Shown one piece after another: positions 45,380 through 57,048 of a DNA stretch of 64,000 bases. This DNA is from Pueraria montana var. lobata (Eukaryota > Streptophyta > Magnoliopsida > Fabales > Fabaceae). The translations under genes were made by a program, and so were the position numbers. Location: assembly GCA_026413185.1 (NCBI GenBank), contig CM048651.1, positions 31,118,266 to 31,182,265 of the forward strand, given 5' to 3'. Position 1 is the stretch's first letter. The number at the start of each line of letters is the position of its first letter. The notes beneath the pieces are model-generated. The model searched no databases and had not been told where the DNA came from. It saw only the letters and a list, made by a program, of their open reading frames with translations.

Positions 45380-46153
45380 CTATATTTCCATGGATAGATC
45401 TCTAAGAATCCTGCATTCCTTAGGTAGAGAGTTTTTCTCATGTTGATCTTCCCTTGTTGATGATTCTTCCCTTATTTGCATTTCAGCTTGAGGAGGTTCC
45501 CTACTAGTACCTGCATCATCATCATCACAAGATACCTTTCCCTCCTTTTGGGGGTTAGATTCATCAAAGACAAGATGTATAAATTCTTCAACAGTAAGAG
45601 TTCTTTTATTATAGATTCTATAAGCTTTACTAGAAAGAGAATATCCAAGAAATATAGCTTCATCCGCTTTGGAATCAAACTTGCCAAGAGATTCTTTGTC
45701 ATTGTTCAGCACAAAGCATTTGCAACCAAAAACTTTGAGATGTGATATGTTAGGTTTTCTTCCTCTATATAGTTCATAAGGGGTTATTTTCAAAAGATGT
45801 CTAATTAAGACTCTATTAAGAACATAGCATGCAGTGCTTATTGCATCAGCCCAAAAATATTTTGGCAAATTATTTTCATTTAACATAGTTCTAGCTAGTT
45901 CTTCAAGAGATCTATTTTTCCTCTTTACAACTCTATTTTGTTGTGGAGTTCTAGGGGCAGAAAAATTGTGATCTATACCATTTTCTTCACAAAACTTTTC
46001 AAAATCCTCATTTTGGAATTCCCCTCCATGATCACTTCTCAAGGCTTTGATTTTCAAATCTTTTTCATTTTGAATCTTTTTGGCCAATTTTGCAAAAGCT
46101 TTAAAAGCTAGCCTTTGTGCCTCCTCATGCAATTCATTAAAAGCATCAAGCAA
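45380..46153 (-). pseudogene. Integrase C-terminal half of outer copia
   Basis: Starts inside the catalytic core: ALRSDHGGEF keeps the second Asp. The segment that should carry the catalytic Glu reads TPQQNRVVKRKNR, with Lys in its place. The zinc-binding N-terminus, first Asp and the whole protease are missing. The reading passes from gag C-terminal sequence (FNELHEEAQRLAFKAFAKLA, about 46080-46140) straight into integrase, so a deletion junction lies near 46100. The 3' part (FLGYSLSSKAYRIYNKRTLT) is normal. Confidence 0.88.
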
Positions 46154-46159
46154 TTAATC

Positions 46160-47280
46160 ATAACTTTCTTCTTGTTCAAAGTCATAAATACTTACAATGC
46201 TTTCATTTTCTTCTTCTTCTTTGGCCATGAGGCAGAGATTGGCTTCTTCTTCATTGCTTTATTCACTTGAAGAATTAGATGCATTGTCCCCCCATGTTAT
46301 GTAGGCTCTTTTCTTCTTTCCTTGGCTCTTAGGCTTTTTTTTTCTCCATTTTGTTGCCTCTTTAAGTATATGGGACATTCCATCTTTACGTGCCCTGTTT
46401 TCCACATTCGAAGCAAGTGGAATTTGGAGATGAGATCTCACTTTTCTTCACAAATTTCTTCTTCTAAGATCCTTTTTCCTTTCTTATTCTTCTTCTTGAG
46501 AAATCTTCTAAATTTCCTTACTAGGAAAGTTAAATTTTTAGCATCCGATCCTTCACAACCTTCATCTTCACTATCATGTTCTCTTAAGTGCTATACCTTT
46601 TTTCTTTCTATCCTTTTCTTCTTCTTCTGCCATTCTTGACATATCCATTTCATGTTCTCTTAGCTTTCCAAACAGCTCTGCATTAGTCATTATTGCAAGA
46701 TCCTTTGATTCTAAAATTGCTGTCACCTTTGGCTGCCATGTTCTGTTCAAGGACTTGAGGACTTTTACATTTATTTCTTCCTCATCAAAGATCTTTCCCA
46801 AGCCTTTGAGGTGATTTACAATATGTGTAAACCTCTTCTGAACATCACTCAAAGTTTCGCCTTACAACATTCTGAAGGTCTCGTACTCTTGAATGAAGGT
46901 ATTCTTCCTTGCTCTTCTCACTTTTGTCGTACCTTCATGGGTGACTTGTATTAGATCCCACATTTCCTTGGAAGAGGTACATTGAGACACACGAAAGAAC
47001 TTGTCACAATTTAAAGCAGAATGTATAATGTTCATTGCTCTTGAGTTATATTGAGCTTTCTTAGTTTCTGCATCTGTCCAAGTTTCAAATGGTTTTTCAA
47101 CTAAGTTTCCATCAATAATGTGTTTTGGAATAAATGGACCTTTTACTACCGCATTCCAAATGCCTCTATCAACAGACTCCATGAATATTTTCACCCTTAC
47201 TTTCCAAAAAGGGTAGTTTACACCACAAAACATTGGAGGTCTGTTAATGGAAGCACCTTCAGCGAAGGGTAGTTAATTTG
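46160..47280 (-). pseudogene. Gag of outer copia
   Basis: The minus strand reads NRPPMFCGVNYPFWKVRVKI, WNAVVKGPF, TKKAQYNSRAMNIIHSAL and, after an in-frame TAA at 46862-46864, DVQKRFTHIVNHLKGLGK and LKSLNRTWQPKVTAILESKD. The zinc knuckle near 46395 (CFECGKQG...) is split by a frameshift. Another stop lies within the first few codons near 47266. C-terminal acidic sequence runs to the deletion near 46100. Confidence 0.88.
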
Positions 47281-47332
47281 CTACCATCTCCTTGTTTTTC
47301 AAAAGGAATCTTGAATAAAATACAAGATACTA

Positions 47333-47345
47333 GCTCTAGATACCA
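47333..47345 (-). other. Primer binding site of outer copia
   Basis: The minus strand reads tggtatctagagc, two bases from the LTR. It is the tRNA-iMet site with a small internal change compared with tggtatcagagc. Confidence 0.85.
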
Positions 47346-47347
47346 AT

Positions 47348-48718
47348 TGTAGGATTGAGGCAGCAAATCTAGAGGGGGTGAATAGATCTTTCAAACTTTT
47401 TAAAATAAAATCTCTTTTTTTTTTTTTCAAAAAATCTAATTCACCTTCCTTCTTTAAAAGAATCCAAGTATTCTTTAGAAAGATTTAAGAAAAAGATTTT
47501 ATAGAGATTCAAATTCAGAGTAGTTCCAATTAAAAAGATGTTGATTAGGAAAATTTAATTGATCAACCTTGAATACTTGAGAAAGACAAGAAATAGAATT
47601 GAAAGAGAGTTACTCAAGAATTTTATACTGGTTCAGTCCGAAGACCTACATCCCGTTGATCTAACACCCTGTTAGACCTTCCCCTATTTGAAATTTCAAG
47701 TTACAAGCACATTGTACAAATAAGAAATTCAAAACAGAAACTTTCTAGACTTGAACCCTACAAGAAAAGAAAGATATCCCTCCTAATAGAACCCTACTAC
47801 TAGGACCTGAAAAACCATATTTCAAAAATCAATAACCTTCTAAAAAGATCAAGGTTTTGGAATGATTTCACCTTAAGTGAATGATTAATACGTTTAAGCT
47901 TTTCAAGAACCATTCATCTCTTCAAGCATTAGATCTTCCTTTAGATTTTCCATTTTCGAAATGATGAAGATCAAACACTCATAGAACCTTTTGATGGTCT
48001 TCTCTCAATGTGTTTAAAAGATTTAGTTTCAGAAAAGCACTCATTAATGAGAGACAAAGGTGCTGGTATTTATAAAATTTTAAAGATATAACATATTTAA
48101 TGTGTTACATGGTCATGTAATCTGTTAAAACATTCTTAAAAGCACCTGGGTTCTGATCAAGAATCAATTTAGTATGTTACATAATGATGTAATATGTTAA
48201 ATTGTTCTTCAGGATCTTCATATGTGTTATGGGTTTGAATTAATCTGTTACATAGCAATGTAATCGATTAACCCGAGCTTATCTCCCTTATGAAACAACT
48301 TTTTGTAATCATAGTAATCAATTAAACCGAGATGTAATCGATTAAAACATAGACAAATCAATTTTTTTTCAGAAACAAGACTGAAAAGCTAAAATGCTTC
48401 ACGTAATCGATTAAACCGAGATGTAATCGATTACACTACATGTTTTAGCTTTTCCCAGATTACTAAAGCATGTGGTAATGTGTTACATAAAACATGTAAT
48501 CGATTACTACATAGAAAATTCTAAAGATCAATCAAATGACTTGTTTAGATATCATGAATATCACTAGGCATCAATTAACCTAATCTAAGACTAATAACAC
48601 AAATGCCTAAGTCTATAACAATCAATACAATGCCACATCCTTACATGTTTGGTATATTTAAAAGAAAATTAAAACTAAAATACTTAAAAGACTAGACTAA
48701 CTAATCTTCATGTCAACA
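47348..48718 (-). repeat. Outer copia 5' LTR with paired palindromes
   Basis: 1371 bp. The same six pairs as in the other LTR, at 48098/48118, 48170/48190, 48241/48261, 48315/48335, 48404/48424 and 48476/48497. Several motif bases have drifted, but the 20- or 21-bp spacing is kept in every pair. Differences from the other LTR look like several percent by eye. Confidence 0.93.
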
Positions 48719-49299
48719 ATTGGGGCTAGTTTTGGTGAAGAAGGGGTTGAAAATGGTGAAGGGAGGCTCAAGAACACAACCCATAAAGTGAAAAGATTTT
48801 GAAACCCTTATCTTTTCTCTCCCTCATTTCGGCCCACCACCCTAGGCAATGGGGGGGTGTTTTTGCTTTTAAATCTAGGTCACAAACCCTACATAGGTGT
48901 GTGTTAGCCCTTAATATTAGGTTTCAATTAGGATTAGTCTAAGTGTCATTAATCATCTTGCAAGAGCCTTTAATCTTGCTTCTACCTCTATGTTCTAATC
49001 TATCATTAGTTAGCATTCTAGTAGCTTTAATTAAGATACACAAGCCTAATTTAATTTTATTTAGCTTAATTAATAATTAGAGACCTTAATTATATCAAGC
49101 TTAAGTCTCTCTTAATTAATTATATTAGGTCTAGAAATAAGTTAATTTGGTGATTAGAACTCTAATTTCTAAGTTTTAGACTAAACTTGTTTCTATTTAC
49201 AAAATTGTCATTAATGAGTTGACTAGCAACTCCTTACTTTGACTTTAGTTGACTTTGATTGTTTGTCTTTGAGTTTAGTTGACTTTGATTAATTTTAAG
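48719..49299. other. Gypsy LTR body, non-coding
   Basis: Matches the style and order of 900-1800 (the stretch with taattaagagaccttaatt, then gtcattaatgagttgac). No gene. Taken as the continuation of the LTR interrupted at 28300. Confidence 0.5.
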
Positions 49300-50569
49300 T
49301 TTTTTTTTTTTTTTTTTTACATAAAAAGAGCTCATATCATTTAATGTAAAATGAGAGGAACAATACATGTAGGACTGAAATCAAAGATATGTGGACAAGA
49401 AAAAAAATCTACATGCCATCATTAAGCAATGAGCAATTTGATTGGCTTGCCTACGAACAAACTGAACACTACAGTTTTGCATATGAGATAATTTATGTAC
49501 ACAGCTTTTGAGAATAACACCAGCTTCATTGTTTGGAAATTTCTTGAAGTTCATAATATCCACAATTGATTTGCAATCTGTCTCGAAGATTATGTTCCCA
49601 AGATGCATATTAGATGTCCAGTCTAGCGTAGATAGAAGGGATATTGTTTCAGCTTCTTGGGGTGTTAGTGTTCCTTGGAACCAAGATGTCTTTGCGGTTA
49701 AGGCTGATCATCGGGTGGTTTTGGTCGGATTCGGACCCAAAATATTGAATCTGACCAAAATCGAACACTCAGAATTTCATAATCGTCTCCGACCGTTTGA
49801 GCCTTTCGATTGGTCGGGTTTTGGGCTCAACGGATGGCGGGTTTGTCAAATGGATTGGGGCAAGTATGAGCATGTCAGCCATGAATGTTGGCTGGAGAGC
49901 ATGTTAGCCATGAACGTTGGCCGGAGAGCGTGCTATGATGGTGTTGCTAACAATGAATATAATATTACGACATCAAGTCTGAAGTCACCCAAGGAGGCAT
50001 GATTGTTCCGGAGAAGGAAGCAAAACGAGAGAGACATGAACAAAGATGAAGAAGCTGAAGAAAAAAGACATGGTAGCACTGAGTTAGCGGTGTTCAAGAA
50101 ACTCGTAACAGTGTCCATTTCATGAAATCTTGCTTGCTTTGTAGTTGACGAACACTAGCTATAAGAAAGAAGCAAGAAAATAATTACATTGCAAAAAGGA
50201 CTACACTAACGTGACTAGCCTCTGCTTTGTTAGTGGACTTTCATTTCAATCTTTTAAATTGCATTGAAAAATTACATTTAAAGTTCTTCAATGAAAATTT
50301 ACTTTTACAATTATAGTTTGGTTGGTTCGGTTTTAGACAGAAAAAATTCCAAAACCGAAACCGACCACCACAATCCGTTTTAAGCAATTTTCTCACCCGT
50401 CCAATCCGTTTCAACCGCCTGAATTTGCCCAATAACCTTTTTTTCTCTTCAGATAGGTCGGTTTTGGGTGGGGCATAGTTTTTTGCTCAGCCCTATCTGC
50501 GGTAACAAAATTGCCATTGGAGTCTTTAATGCAGGAGGCTATACCGTAAAGTCTTGTCTTCATGAAATA
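49300..50569 (-). mobile_element. LINE 3' part, interrupted by a hAT element
   Basis: A T-run at 49300-49318 is the tail of a minus-strand LINE. The minus strand reads GIASCIKDSNGNFVTA from 50560 down, then, across the hAT insertion, KTSWFQGTLTPQEAETISLL, NIIFETDCKSIVDIM and VQFVRRQANQIAHCL. This is the RNase H-like end of plant L1 ORF2. The upstream part is cut at 50570 by a Helitron terminus. Confidence 0.85.
49699..50495. mobile_element. hAT-like non-autonomous element
   Basis: Ends taaggctgatcatcggg and, reverse-complemented, tagggctgagcaaaaaac are imperfect inverted repeats. 8-bp TSD tttgcggt/tctgcggt (49691-49698, 50496-50503; 7 of 8). It precisely splits the LINE reading frame, which rejoins across it. 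No transposase is recognisable; a 164-codon open frame overlapping its left end is not like any family I know. Confidence 0.75.
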
Positions 50570-50800
50570 CTAGATTTTAAACCCGTGCATCGCACGGGTT
50601 CTTTTAAATTATAGATTTTTTATATTTGTATTTAGTATTTTTTTTAAAAATGTGCATAAATAAAATTATCAATTTTTTAAAATATTTAATAACATATTAA
50701 ATATAATTATATTAAAATTAATGAAGATGATTAATTATATTTTTAATTAAACAGATCCTGTCTTCAAAAATATCTATTGAAATTTATTATGATTTCTTTT
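50570..50800 (-). mobile_element. Helitron C, 3' terminus (minus strand)
   Basis: The minus strand ends ...cccgtgcgatgcacgggttt aaaat CTAG at 50570, then T. It has the same hairpin and end as Helitron B. The next 200 bp to the right align by eye with 54440-54660. The 5' end was not found. Confidence 0.7.
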
Positions 50801-51339
50801 TTCTTTAAATTAACAATAGTGATACAATACCTATATGAAAAGTATAAATTTAAAAAGAATATAAATATTTGGAGGGGTTAATTTTTGCTATTGTACTATT
50901 ACTACTACTACTAATTGTTCTTTTATTTTAATTTCAGTACTTGCTACTTTTTGAAGTTATTTATTTATAAGAATTATTATATGTTTTAAACTTTATATCT
51001 GGATTATTTTTTTTATAACAATTAATTTTTATTTTTTTATTATTTATATGTATTGCTAATTTTTTATATTATTAAATACTATTTTTTATATGTTACTATT
51101 TTTTTCTCATTCTAATTGAATTTGGAAAGATAACGTTATTAACAATAACTATACTTGCAGTAAAAATGCAGTAAAAAAACATATTTGCAGTAAAAATAAA
51201 AAAATAACTATACTATTATGAAATATTCTACCACTATTTTCTATTTATAATACATTATGAATATTTATTATTCTTTAAAGTCTGAATTCAAATGAATAAA
51301 AAAATTATAATGTCTTATAATTGACTATTATCAAATAAC

Positions 51340-51396
<57 letters not shown>

Positions 51397-53160
51397 TGTC
51401 ATATAAAGCAGTTTTCTTTTATGTGACAAAAGTTATTAATTTTTAATCAAATTTGATATTTGATTTTAGTAATTGTTATCTTTTTTTAATTAACCACTAA
51501 GATAAAAATAATGGTAATTGAAAATTTATTTAATCTTGTCCGTTACAAATTTTGACATTTGATTTTAGTAACTGTTACCTTTTTAATTAATTACCGAAAT
51601 TAAAATATTAGTTATTGAAAATTTATTTAATACTTGATTGTTATAAGTTGATTAATAATAATAATAATATTAATATTCGTACAATAATTTAATGTCATTT
51701 ATAAATAATAATTATTATTATATTGTTTAAATTTGCATTAGCTATGTAAAGATCAATTTTTTACATAAAAACTTTCAAAGAATTAAAAATAATAATTAAA
51801 AATCAGAAAGTAGGAAAAAAAAAAAAAGAAACCAACACAAATTAGAATACAAGTATTGAAATTGACTATGTGTAGATCTTAAAATCAAATTAGGGAGGGA
51901 CAGAGAGTGAATTATGGGAGACAAAACAACTCATGAACGTGAAAGATTGTTAGTAGCTCCTCTCATATTTGTGATCGTTGTTGCTTTTCAATTTGCATAC
52001 TATAGCCTTAATCACGAAAAAAAATACAAAAAAAATGATACTTGCAAAGAGATCACAAAAGAAATAAAAAAGATAGAGTAAGATGACGTTAAAGTAGTGC
52101 GTTGGTTTCAAATATATATTTTCTATTCCTCGCTAAATTCATTGGATGATGTATTTGCTATAATAATTTTCTTCTGTTTTATGATTTATGATGTAGTTAA
52201 TATCAAATAAATTAATAGAATCGGAATAAAGGGGACCAAAATGCTTACCAAAAGAGAAATAGAAAGATAGATTTTGTAGGCAATCTCATGTTGAGAAAGA
52301 AAGGAAGAGATAACAATAAGTAATTTAGTGAAACAGAAAGAGAAATCAGAAACCACTTAAATCAAAATAAACGATACTAAAATGCTTATTATGGTAGCAT
52401 TTAGCTCAAGCTTATACAGAGAATACAATCTACCAATTTAAATGACAATGAAAAAAAACGGTAATATAATATTAATATCAATTAATAGCTATAAATAGTA
52501 TTGAATTTAATTAAAAATAGTAATAAACAGAGAAAAACTAAAAGTCATATTACCGTTGCTTAAAATTAATATATAAGATGTGAATTTTACTATTGAGACG
52601 TGAATAGTAATAAACGGAGAAAAACTAAAAGTCATATTACCAAGTCATAATTTAATAACTAGAATAAAGGTAATACGTTTGTTGCTTAAAATGAGAATAA
52701 TTAAAAGTATATACATTAATATTAGTCACAAATGACAAAATAAAATTTACGTCTCATATAATTTAAAATTATGTAAAATACTAAAATTTGCTTATATATA
52801 TATTTATAATAAATAAAATTTTACTCTACATTTTAAAAAATAATTATTAATTTAAAAATTAATCATAAGAAAGTAAAAGTAAATAATTATTTTAAAATAT
52901 CATTTTTAATTATTAAATTAATACTATAAATTTTTAAACATTTACTATATTAAATAATTAATTTTTAAAAGTAAATAATTATTTCCAAATAAAAAATTAA
53001 TTTTTGAATTAATACTTTTTTTAAATTAATATTACATTATCTCTTATTTTATTAGTTTTCTCTATTTCTATCTATCTAATAAATATATAAAAGATAATAA
53101 TTATAACAATAGTCAAATTATTTGTTTTAAAAATTAATATTCTTCAATTAATGTTAGATC
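50801..53160. other. AT-rich, probably Helitron C interior and LTR remnant
   Basis: No gene seen. Two near-repeats (tttgatatttgattttagta... at 51445 and ttttgacatttgattttagta... at 51550), and a (TTA)n microsatellite at 51340-51395. Confidence 0.5.
51340..51395. repeat. (TTA)n microsatellite
   Basis: About 18 uninterrupted TTA units. Confidence 0.95.
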
Positions 53161-53162
53161 AT

Positions 53163-53307
53163 ATTGAATCATATCAACGACTACTGTGAAGTTAAAGTTT
53201 CGATCTGACGGCTATAAAATATTCAAGTGAAGGTTACATAATTGAATCAGATCAACTGTTGTTTGAAGTTAAAGTTTCGATCCGACGGCTCTAATAGCTT
53301 CAAGTGA

Positions 53308-53310
<3 letters not shown>
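53163..53310. repeat. Tandem duplication, unit about 75 bp
   Basis: Two copies of ttgaatca-atcaac, agttaaagtttcgat, gacggct and ttcaagtgaa. Confidence 0.85.

Positions 53311-53376
<66 letters not shown>
53311..53376. repeat. (TA)n microsatellite
   Basis: About 33 TA units directly after the 75-bp duplication. Confidence 0.95.
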
Positions 53377-53378
<2 letters not shown>

Positions 53379-53837
53379 CCGCATCTAGATTGCATTTAAA
53401 ATGCTTAATTTTAAGTCTAAATTGAGTTTTTCCTAATTATTTTCTTTAATTCTAGAGCACTACAAGCTACTAGATGATCTAATTTATGTTAATTAAAATT
53501 TTCAATATTTTTATAGCTATTACACTATATTTTCACACAAACATTTATTATTTTTCCTAGTGTTAAAATTTCAGGATGTTACAGTCTCAATATAATTTTT
53601 CTAAAGTTTTGAACTATTTTTGCTATGTATTCAACCCCTCTGATCTAAACTAGTTATTATTATTATTTATCAATTCTCTTAAGGAAAATAAATAAAAATC
53701 AATAAATCCAGTTAGCATTTATTCTTCTGAGTTAGATTGAGTCCCTCAAAATTTTTAAATCTCTATATGAACTTCTAAACATAATTACAAAGTAATAACA
53801 TAATAATATAATTATAATTTTTAGGAGTGTTACAAAT

Positions 53838-54191
53838 CATCTCAAAATCTATCCTTGATGACAAAGCTGCGCATGGAGGTCATGCACAACTTCTAAGTCA
53901 TAGAAGTTGAATTCCCAGATAAAGAAGTTGGGGTTCCAAGAGTTGGGAGGTTGCTTTGGCAGTGCGAAAGGGTGAAACCAACTTGGATTAGGTGCAGGCG
54001 ATCCACATTAGCTTTCAGTATGACATAGTTATATTCTTGGAAAGCAAGGTTGGGGGAAGGATGCCGGGAAACTCGGTGTCCATGGATATGAGTGGGTAGG
54101 AAGTTATGATAGAGTGAATTAATTTGATCTCGGATTCAAGGTTGAAAGACCAAATTGATTGCGAAACGATGGAACCATGTGGGAGGACCAT
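53838..54191 (-). pseudogene. CAF1-type (CCR4-associated factor 1) deadenylase fragment
   Basis: CAF1 is a DEDD-family 3' exonuclease that shortens mRNA poly(A) tails with CCR4-NOT. From an ATG at 54189-54191 the minus strand reads SIWSFNLESEIKLIHSIITS and YPLISMDTEFPGIL, the first DEDD motif (D and E of DTEFPG). Then come LKANVDRLHLIQVGFTLS and NLPTLGTP, where the frame shifts, and matching sequence continues to about 53838. A piece between FPG and LKANVD is scrambled, and the C-terminal two-thirds is absent. Plant CAF1 genes are intronless and about 280 residues long, so this is a truncated, frameshifted copy. It may be a gene relic or a transposon-carried piece. Confidence 0.8.
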
Positions 54192-54428
54192 GGTTTCTGT
54201 TCCCAAGGTCTCGGTACATTGTATAATTGAATGAAAGTGTTTCTTTTTCTTCTTGTAGAACAAAATAAAGGATGAGATTGAATTAAAAAAAATGTTAATG
54301 AACTATTTTATAGTGTTTTCAATATTTAGAAAATTGGTTGTGTCCACTATACCGTTGTCTATTTAAATTGATTGAAAGGTAATGTTATTGTATTTTCTAT
54401 CTTGATATTTGCTACTTTAAGATTTTAA
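54192..54428. other. Flank of CAF1 relic, no feature
   Basis: Non-coding sequence between the CAF1 relic and Helitron D. A possible upstream start continues the CAF1 frame as a Lys-rich stretch to 54263. Nothing else was recognised. Confidence 0.5.
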
Positions 54429-54700
54429 CTAGATTTTAAACCCGTGCATTGCACGGGTTTGTTTAAATTATATATTTTATATACTTATATGTAATATTTT
54501 TTAAAATATATTCATCAATAAAATTATTATTTTAAAAATATTTGGTATTATAGTAAATATAATTATATTAAAATTGAGAAAGATGATTAATTATATTTTT
54601 AATTGAGCATATTTCATTTTTAAAAATATTAATCCTATTAAAATTTATTATAACTCCAAATCTCCTTTACCATTAATTTAGATGTAATACATGTGCATTG
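54429..54700 (-). mobile_element. Helitron D 3' terminus (minus strand), with second degenerate terminus
   Basis: The minus strand ends cccgtgcaatgcacgggttt aaaat CTAG at 54429, then T. About 250 bp later a weaker copy, ttagatgtaatacatgtgca then ttgcaggggttt (54679-54710), looks like another decayed end of the same family. The 5' ends were not found. Confidence 0.65.
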
Positions 54701-55461
54701 CAGGGGTTTATTTAAATATAAAATGATAATTTAAATATATGAAAATATATCAAGAAATAAATATTTTATCAGTTTATAATTTATTATAAATAATTCATTT
54801 AAATGATGTTTTAAGTAATTATGTGTTTTTTATTAAAATTATTCATATTAATTCACAAGTTTTTCATGAGACTATCATGAAAAAAGTAAAATATATTAAA
54901 TAGTATAATTTATTTAAGTAATTTATTAAATATATCCTTATAAACTATATATTTCATATTTATTAACATTTAATAAAGAAAAAATAGAAAATAATTAACT
55001 TAGATCTATAAACCATAAAAGATATGAGTCTAGTTTTATAGCATATAATCATAATAATGTTCTGAGTGATTTCACATTCTTATGATCAATATGAAGCATA
55101 AAAAAAACATGATCAAACATTTTTTTTTCATTTTTTGTTCATTAATATTTTAATATAAAATAATAAATTAAAATATATACTCAATCAATAAATAATAATT
55201 TTAAAAAATATTATACGTTAAAGAAAAGAGAAGAAATAGAATTGAAATTTATAATTTTGTTGTTTTTGTATAAAGTTTATACGTTAAAAATGAAAATATT
55301 TTAAAATAGTTATTTGTAAAAGTAAAAGAGTAAAATAGTTAAAAATATGTTATTAGAAATCATATACATAATACAATGTCCATAATAACATTGTGTCCTA
55401 AAATAATGATTGAAATTTATATTATGTTTCAAAGTTATTGGTAAAAAAGATTATATTAGAA

Positions 55462-55463
<2 letters not shown>

Positions 55464-55550
<87 letters not shown>
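55464..55550. repeat. Compound (TA)n(TG)n microsatellite
   Basis: About 23 TA units followed by about 20 TG units. Confidence 0.95.
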
Positions 55551-55551
<1 letters not shown>

Positions 55552-56521
55552 TTGAATCAATAAAAATATATTAATAAATTATTTATGCATATAATTTCTA
55601 TTTAGTACATATTTAATTCTGGTCTAATAGTTTGCTTATTGTAATACCATTAATGGTCTCATGTTTGAGACAAGACAATCCTTTCACAATCACAACCATA
55701 AAAAAAAAAAAAAAAGATAATTCGACAAAATTTTGTCCTTATTTAATAATGTAAATATTTATGCAATATAGATATTAAATAAATACGAACATTATTTTGT
55801 CCCCATTTCATTCATATCTAACACAAACATTTATATATGTAACTTAAACATTAAATAAAGAAGTTTATATTAAAATTATAATTGAAATAAGATAAGAATT
55901 ATAATTAGAATCGAAACTTATAATATTGTGGCTTTTTTTTTTTTTATAAAAAATGTATGTTAATCGATTAAACTTTTTTAGTTGTAAAAGAGTAAAATAG
56001 TTAAAATGGTATTATTAGAAATAATATATAATGACTATAACAGTAACATTTTTTTTAAATAAATATTAAATTTTTTATACTATTTCAAAGTGATTGGTAT
56101 ACACAAGAATATATTTTAAAATAATATATAGTAAAAAATGATCATCTATAAATATGTGATTGAATCAATAAAAATATATTTAATAAATCATTTCTTCATA
56201 TAATTTCTAAAATAAAAATCTTAATATAATTATTATACAAAAACAAATATTTATTATAATATATAAATAATATATAATATTATAAAATAATATATCACAT
56301 ATATAAAATTGGTCCCTTATAATGTATTTATTAGATCAAGTTGGTCTTTCAGTCACTTTTTTATACTAATGGTGTCAATTTTGAATGACATGACATCTCT
56401 CACAATTCGTTATGTGTAACTAAGTTGACCAATTAATATAATAAATTAACATAATGTAGATAAGAGAATAAAATTCTATTTTAAACTATCATATTATAAT
56501 AATAACATAATGATAAGAATA

Positions 56522-56524
<3 letters not shown>

Positions 56525-56574
<50 letters not shown>
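56525..56574. repeat. (TA)n microsatellite
   Basis: About 25 TA units. Confidence 0.95.
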
Positions 56575-56575
<1 letters not shown>

Positions 56576-57048
56576 CACGTATAATTTTATTATATCATAA
56601 CAATATAATAAACTACTAATATATTATATAACATTTCTGTAAGCGGAATATTATAAACAATATTGTAATCTGTATATGATAATATATAAAAAAAAATCTA
56701 TTATTTATTGTTAATATTTATTAAAATTTATATACCATTTGAAAAGTATTGGTATAAAAATATAAAAATATATAAAAATGATATATAATGAAAAAAAATA
56801 TATAACGGTGTAATTAAATTAAAAATATATTTAACAAAATATTATTTATATAATTTTAAAATAAGAATCTTAATATAAATACTAAAAATATTTATTATAA
56901 TAAAAATAATATATTTAGTCATAAACAATATCAGAATAAAAAAAAAAGTCATAAATAATATGATGGCTTCTAAAGTGGACCACCATGTATCACAATTTAC
57001 ATCTATTGGATCAATCGTAAGTGCACAATGTTATCCTGGACTCTTTCC

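Larger units (their letters stand above)
28301..48718 (-). mobile_element. Outer SIRE/Maximus-like copia, minus strand
   Basis: Its own length is about 8.4 kb once the nested element is removed. LTRs begin TGTTGACATG and end CCTACA on the minus strand: 47348-48718 (1371 bp), and the split copy 28301-28452 plus 40433-41650 (1370 bp). The minus strand shows a tRNA-iMet-like primer site next to the first LTR and a polypurine tract next to the second. Order: gag, integrase, RT/RNase H, env-like ORF. The flanks gtctt and attgg do not match, so no TSD is seen. Many lesions and one internal deletion make it dead. Confidence 0.93.
17723..53583 (+). mobile_element. Gypsy-type LTR (solo?) split by nested insertions
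   Basis: It begins TGTAACACCTCTTG at 17723 and ends CAGGATGTTACA at 53583. Five bases before the start are gtctt (17718-17722) and five after the end are gtctc (53584-53588), a near-match TSD. Pieces I assign to it are 17723-18042, 23018-28300 (minus small insertions), 48719-49299 and an uncertain part before 53583. None codes for protein, which fits a solo LTR of a Del/Tekay- or Ogre-like element with a very long LTR. That one LTR spans all of this is inference; the pieces could come from more than one LTR. Confidence 0.45.
54711..56961. other. AT-rich Helitron-like interior with microsatellites
   Basis: No gene. The phrase gattgaatcaataaaaatata recurs at 55551 and 56159 with similar flanks, indicating a duplicated block of about 600 bp. 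Microsatellites at 55464-55550 and 56525-56574. Confidence 0.5.

Noticed and set aside
49508..50002. 164-codon plus-strand frame
   Set aside because: It crosses the boundary of the hAT-like element and is antisense to the LINE RNase H domain, so it is an accidental frame.
53066..53100. Plus-strand Helitron 5' end (tctaataaatatataaaag)
   Set aside because: Resembles the 5' ends of Helitrons A and B, but no matching plus-strand 3' end follows, and the sequence is generic A/T.
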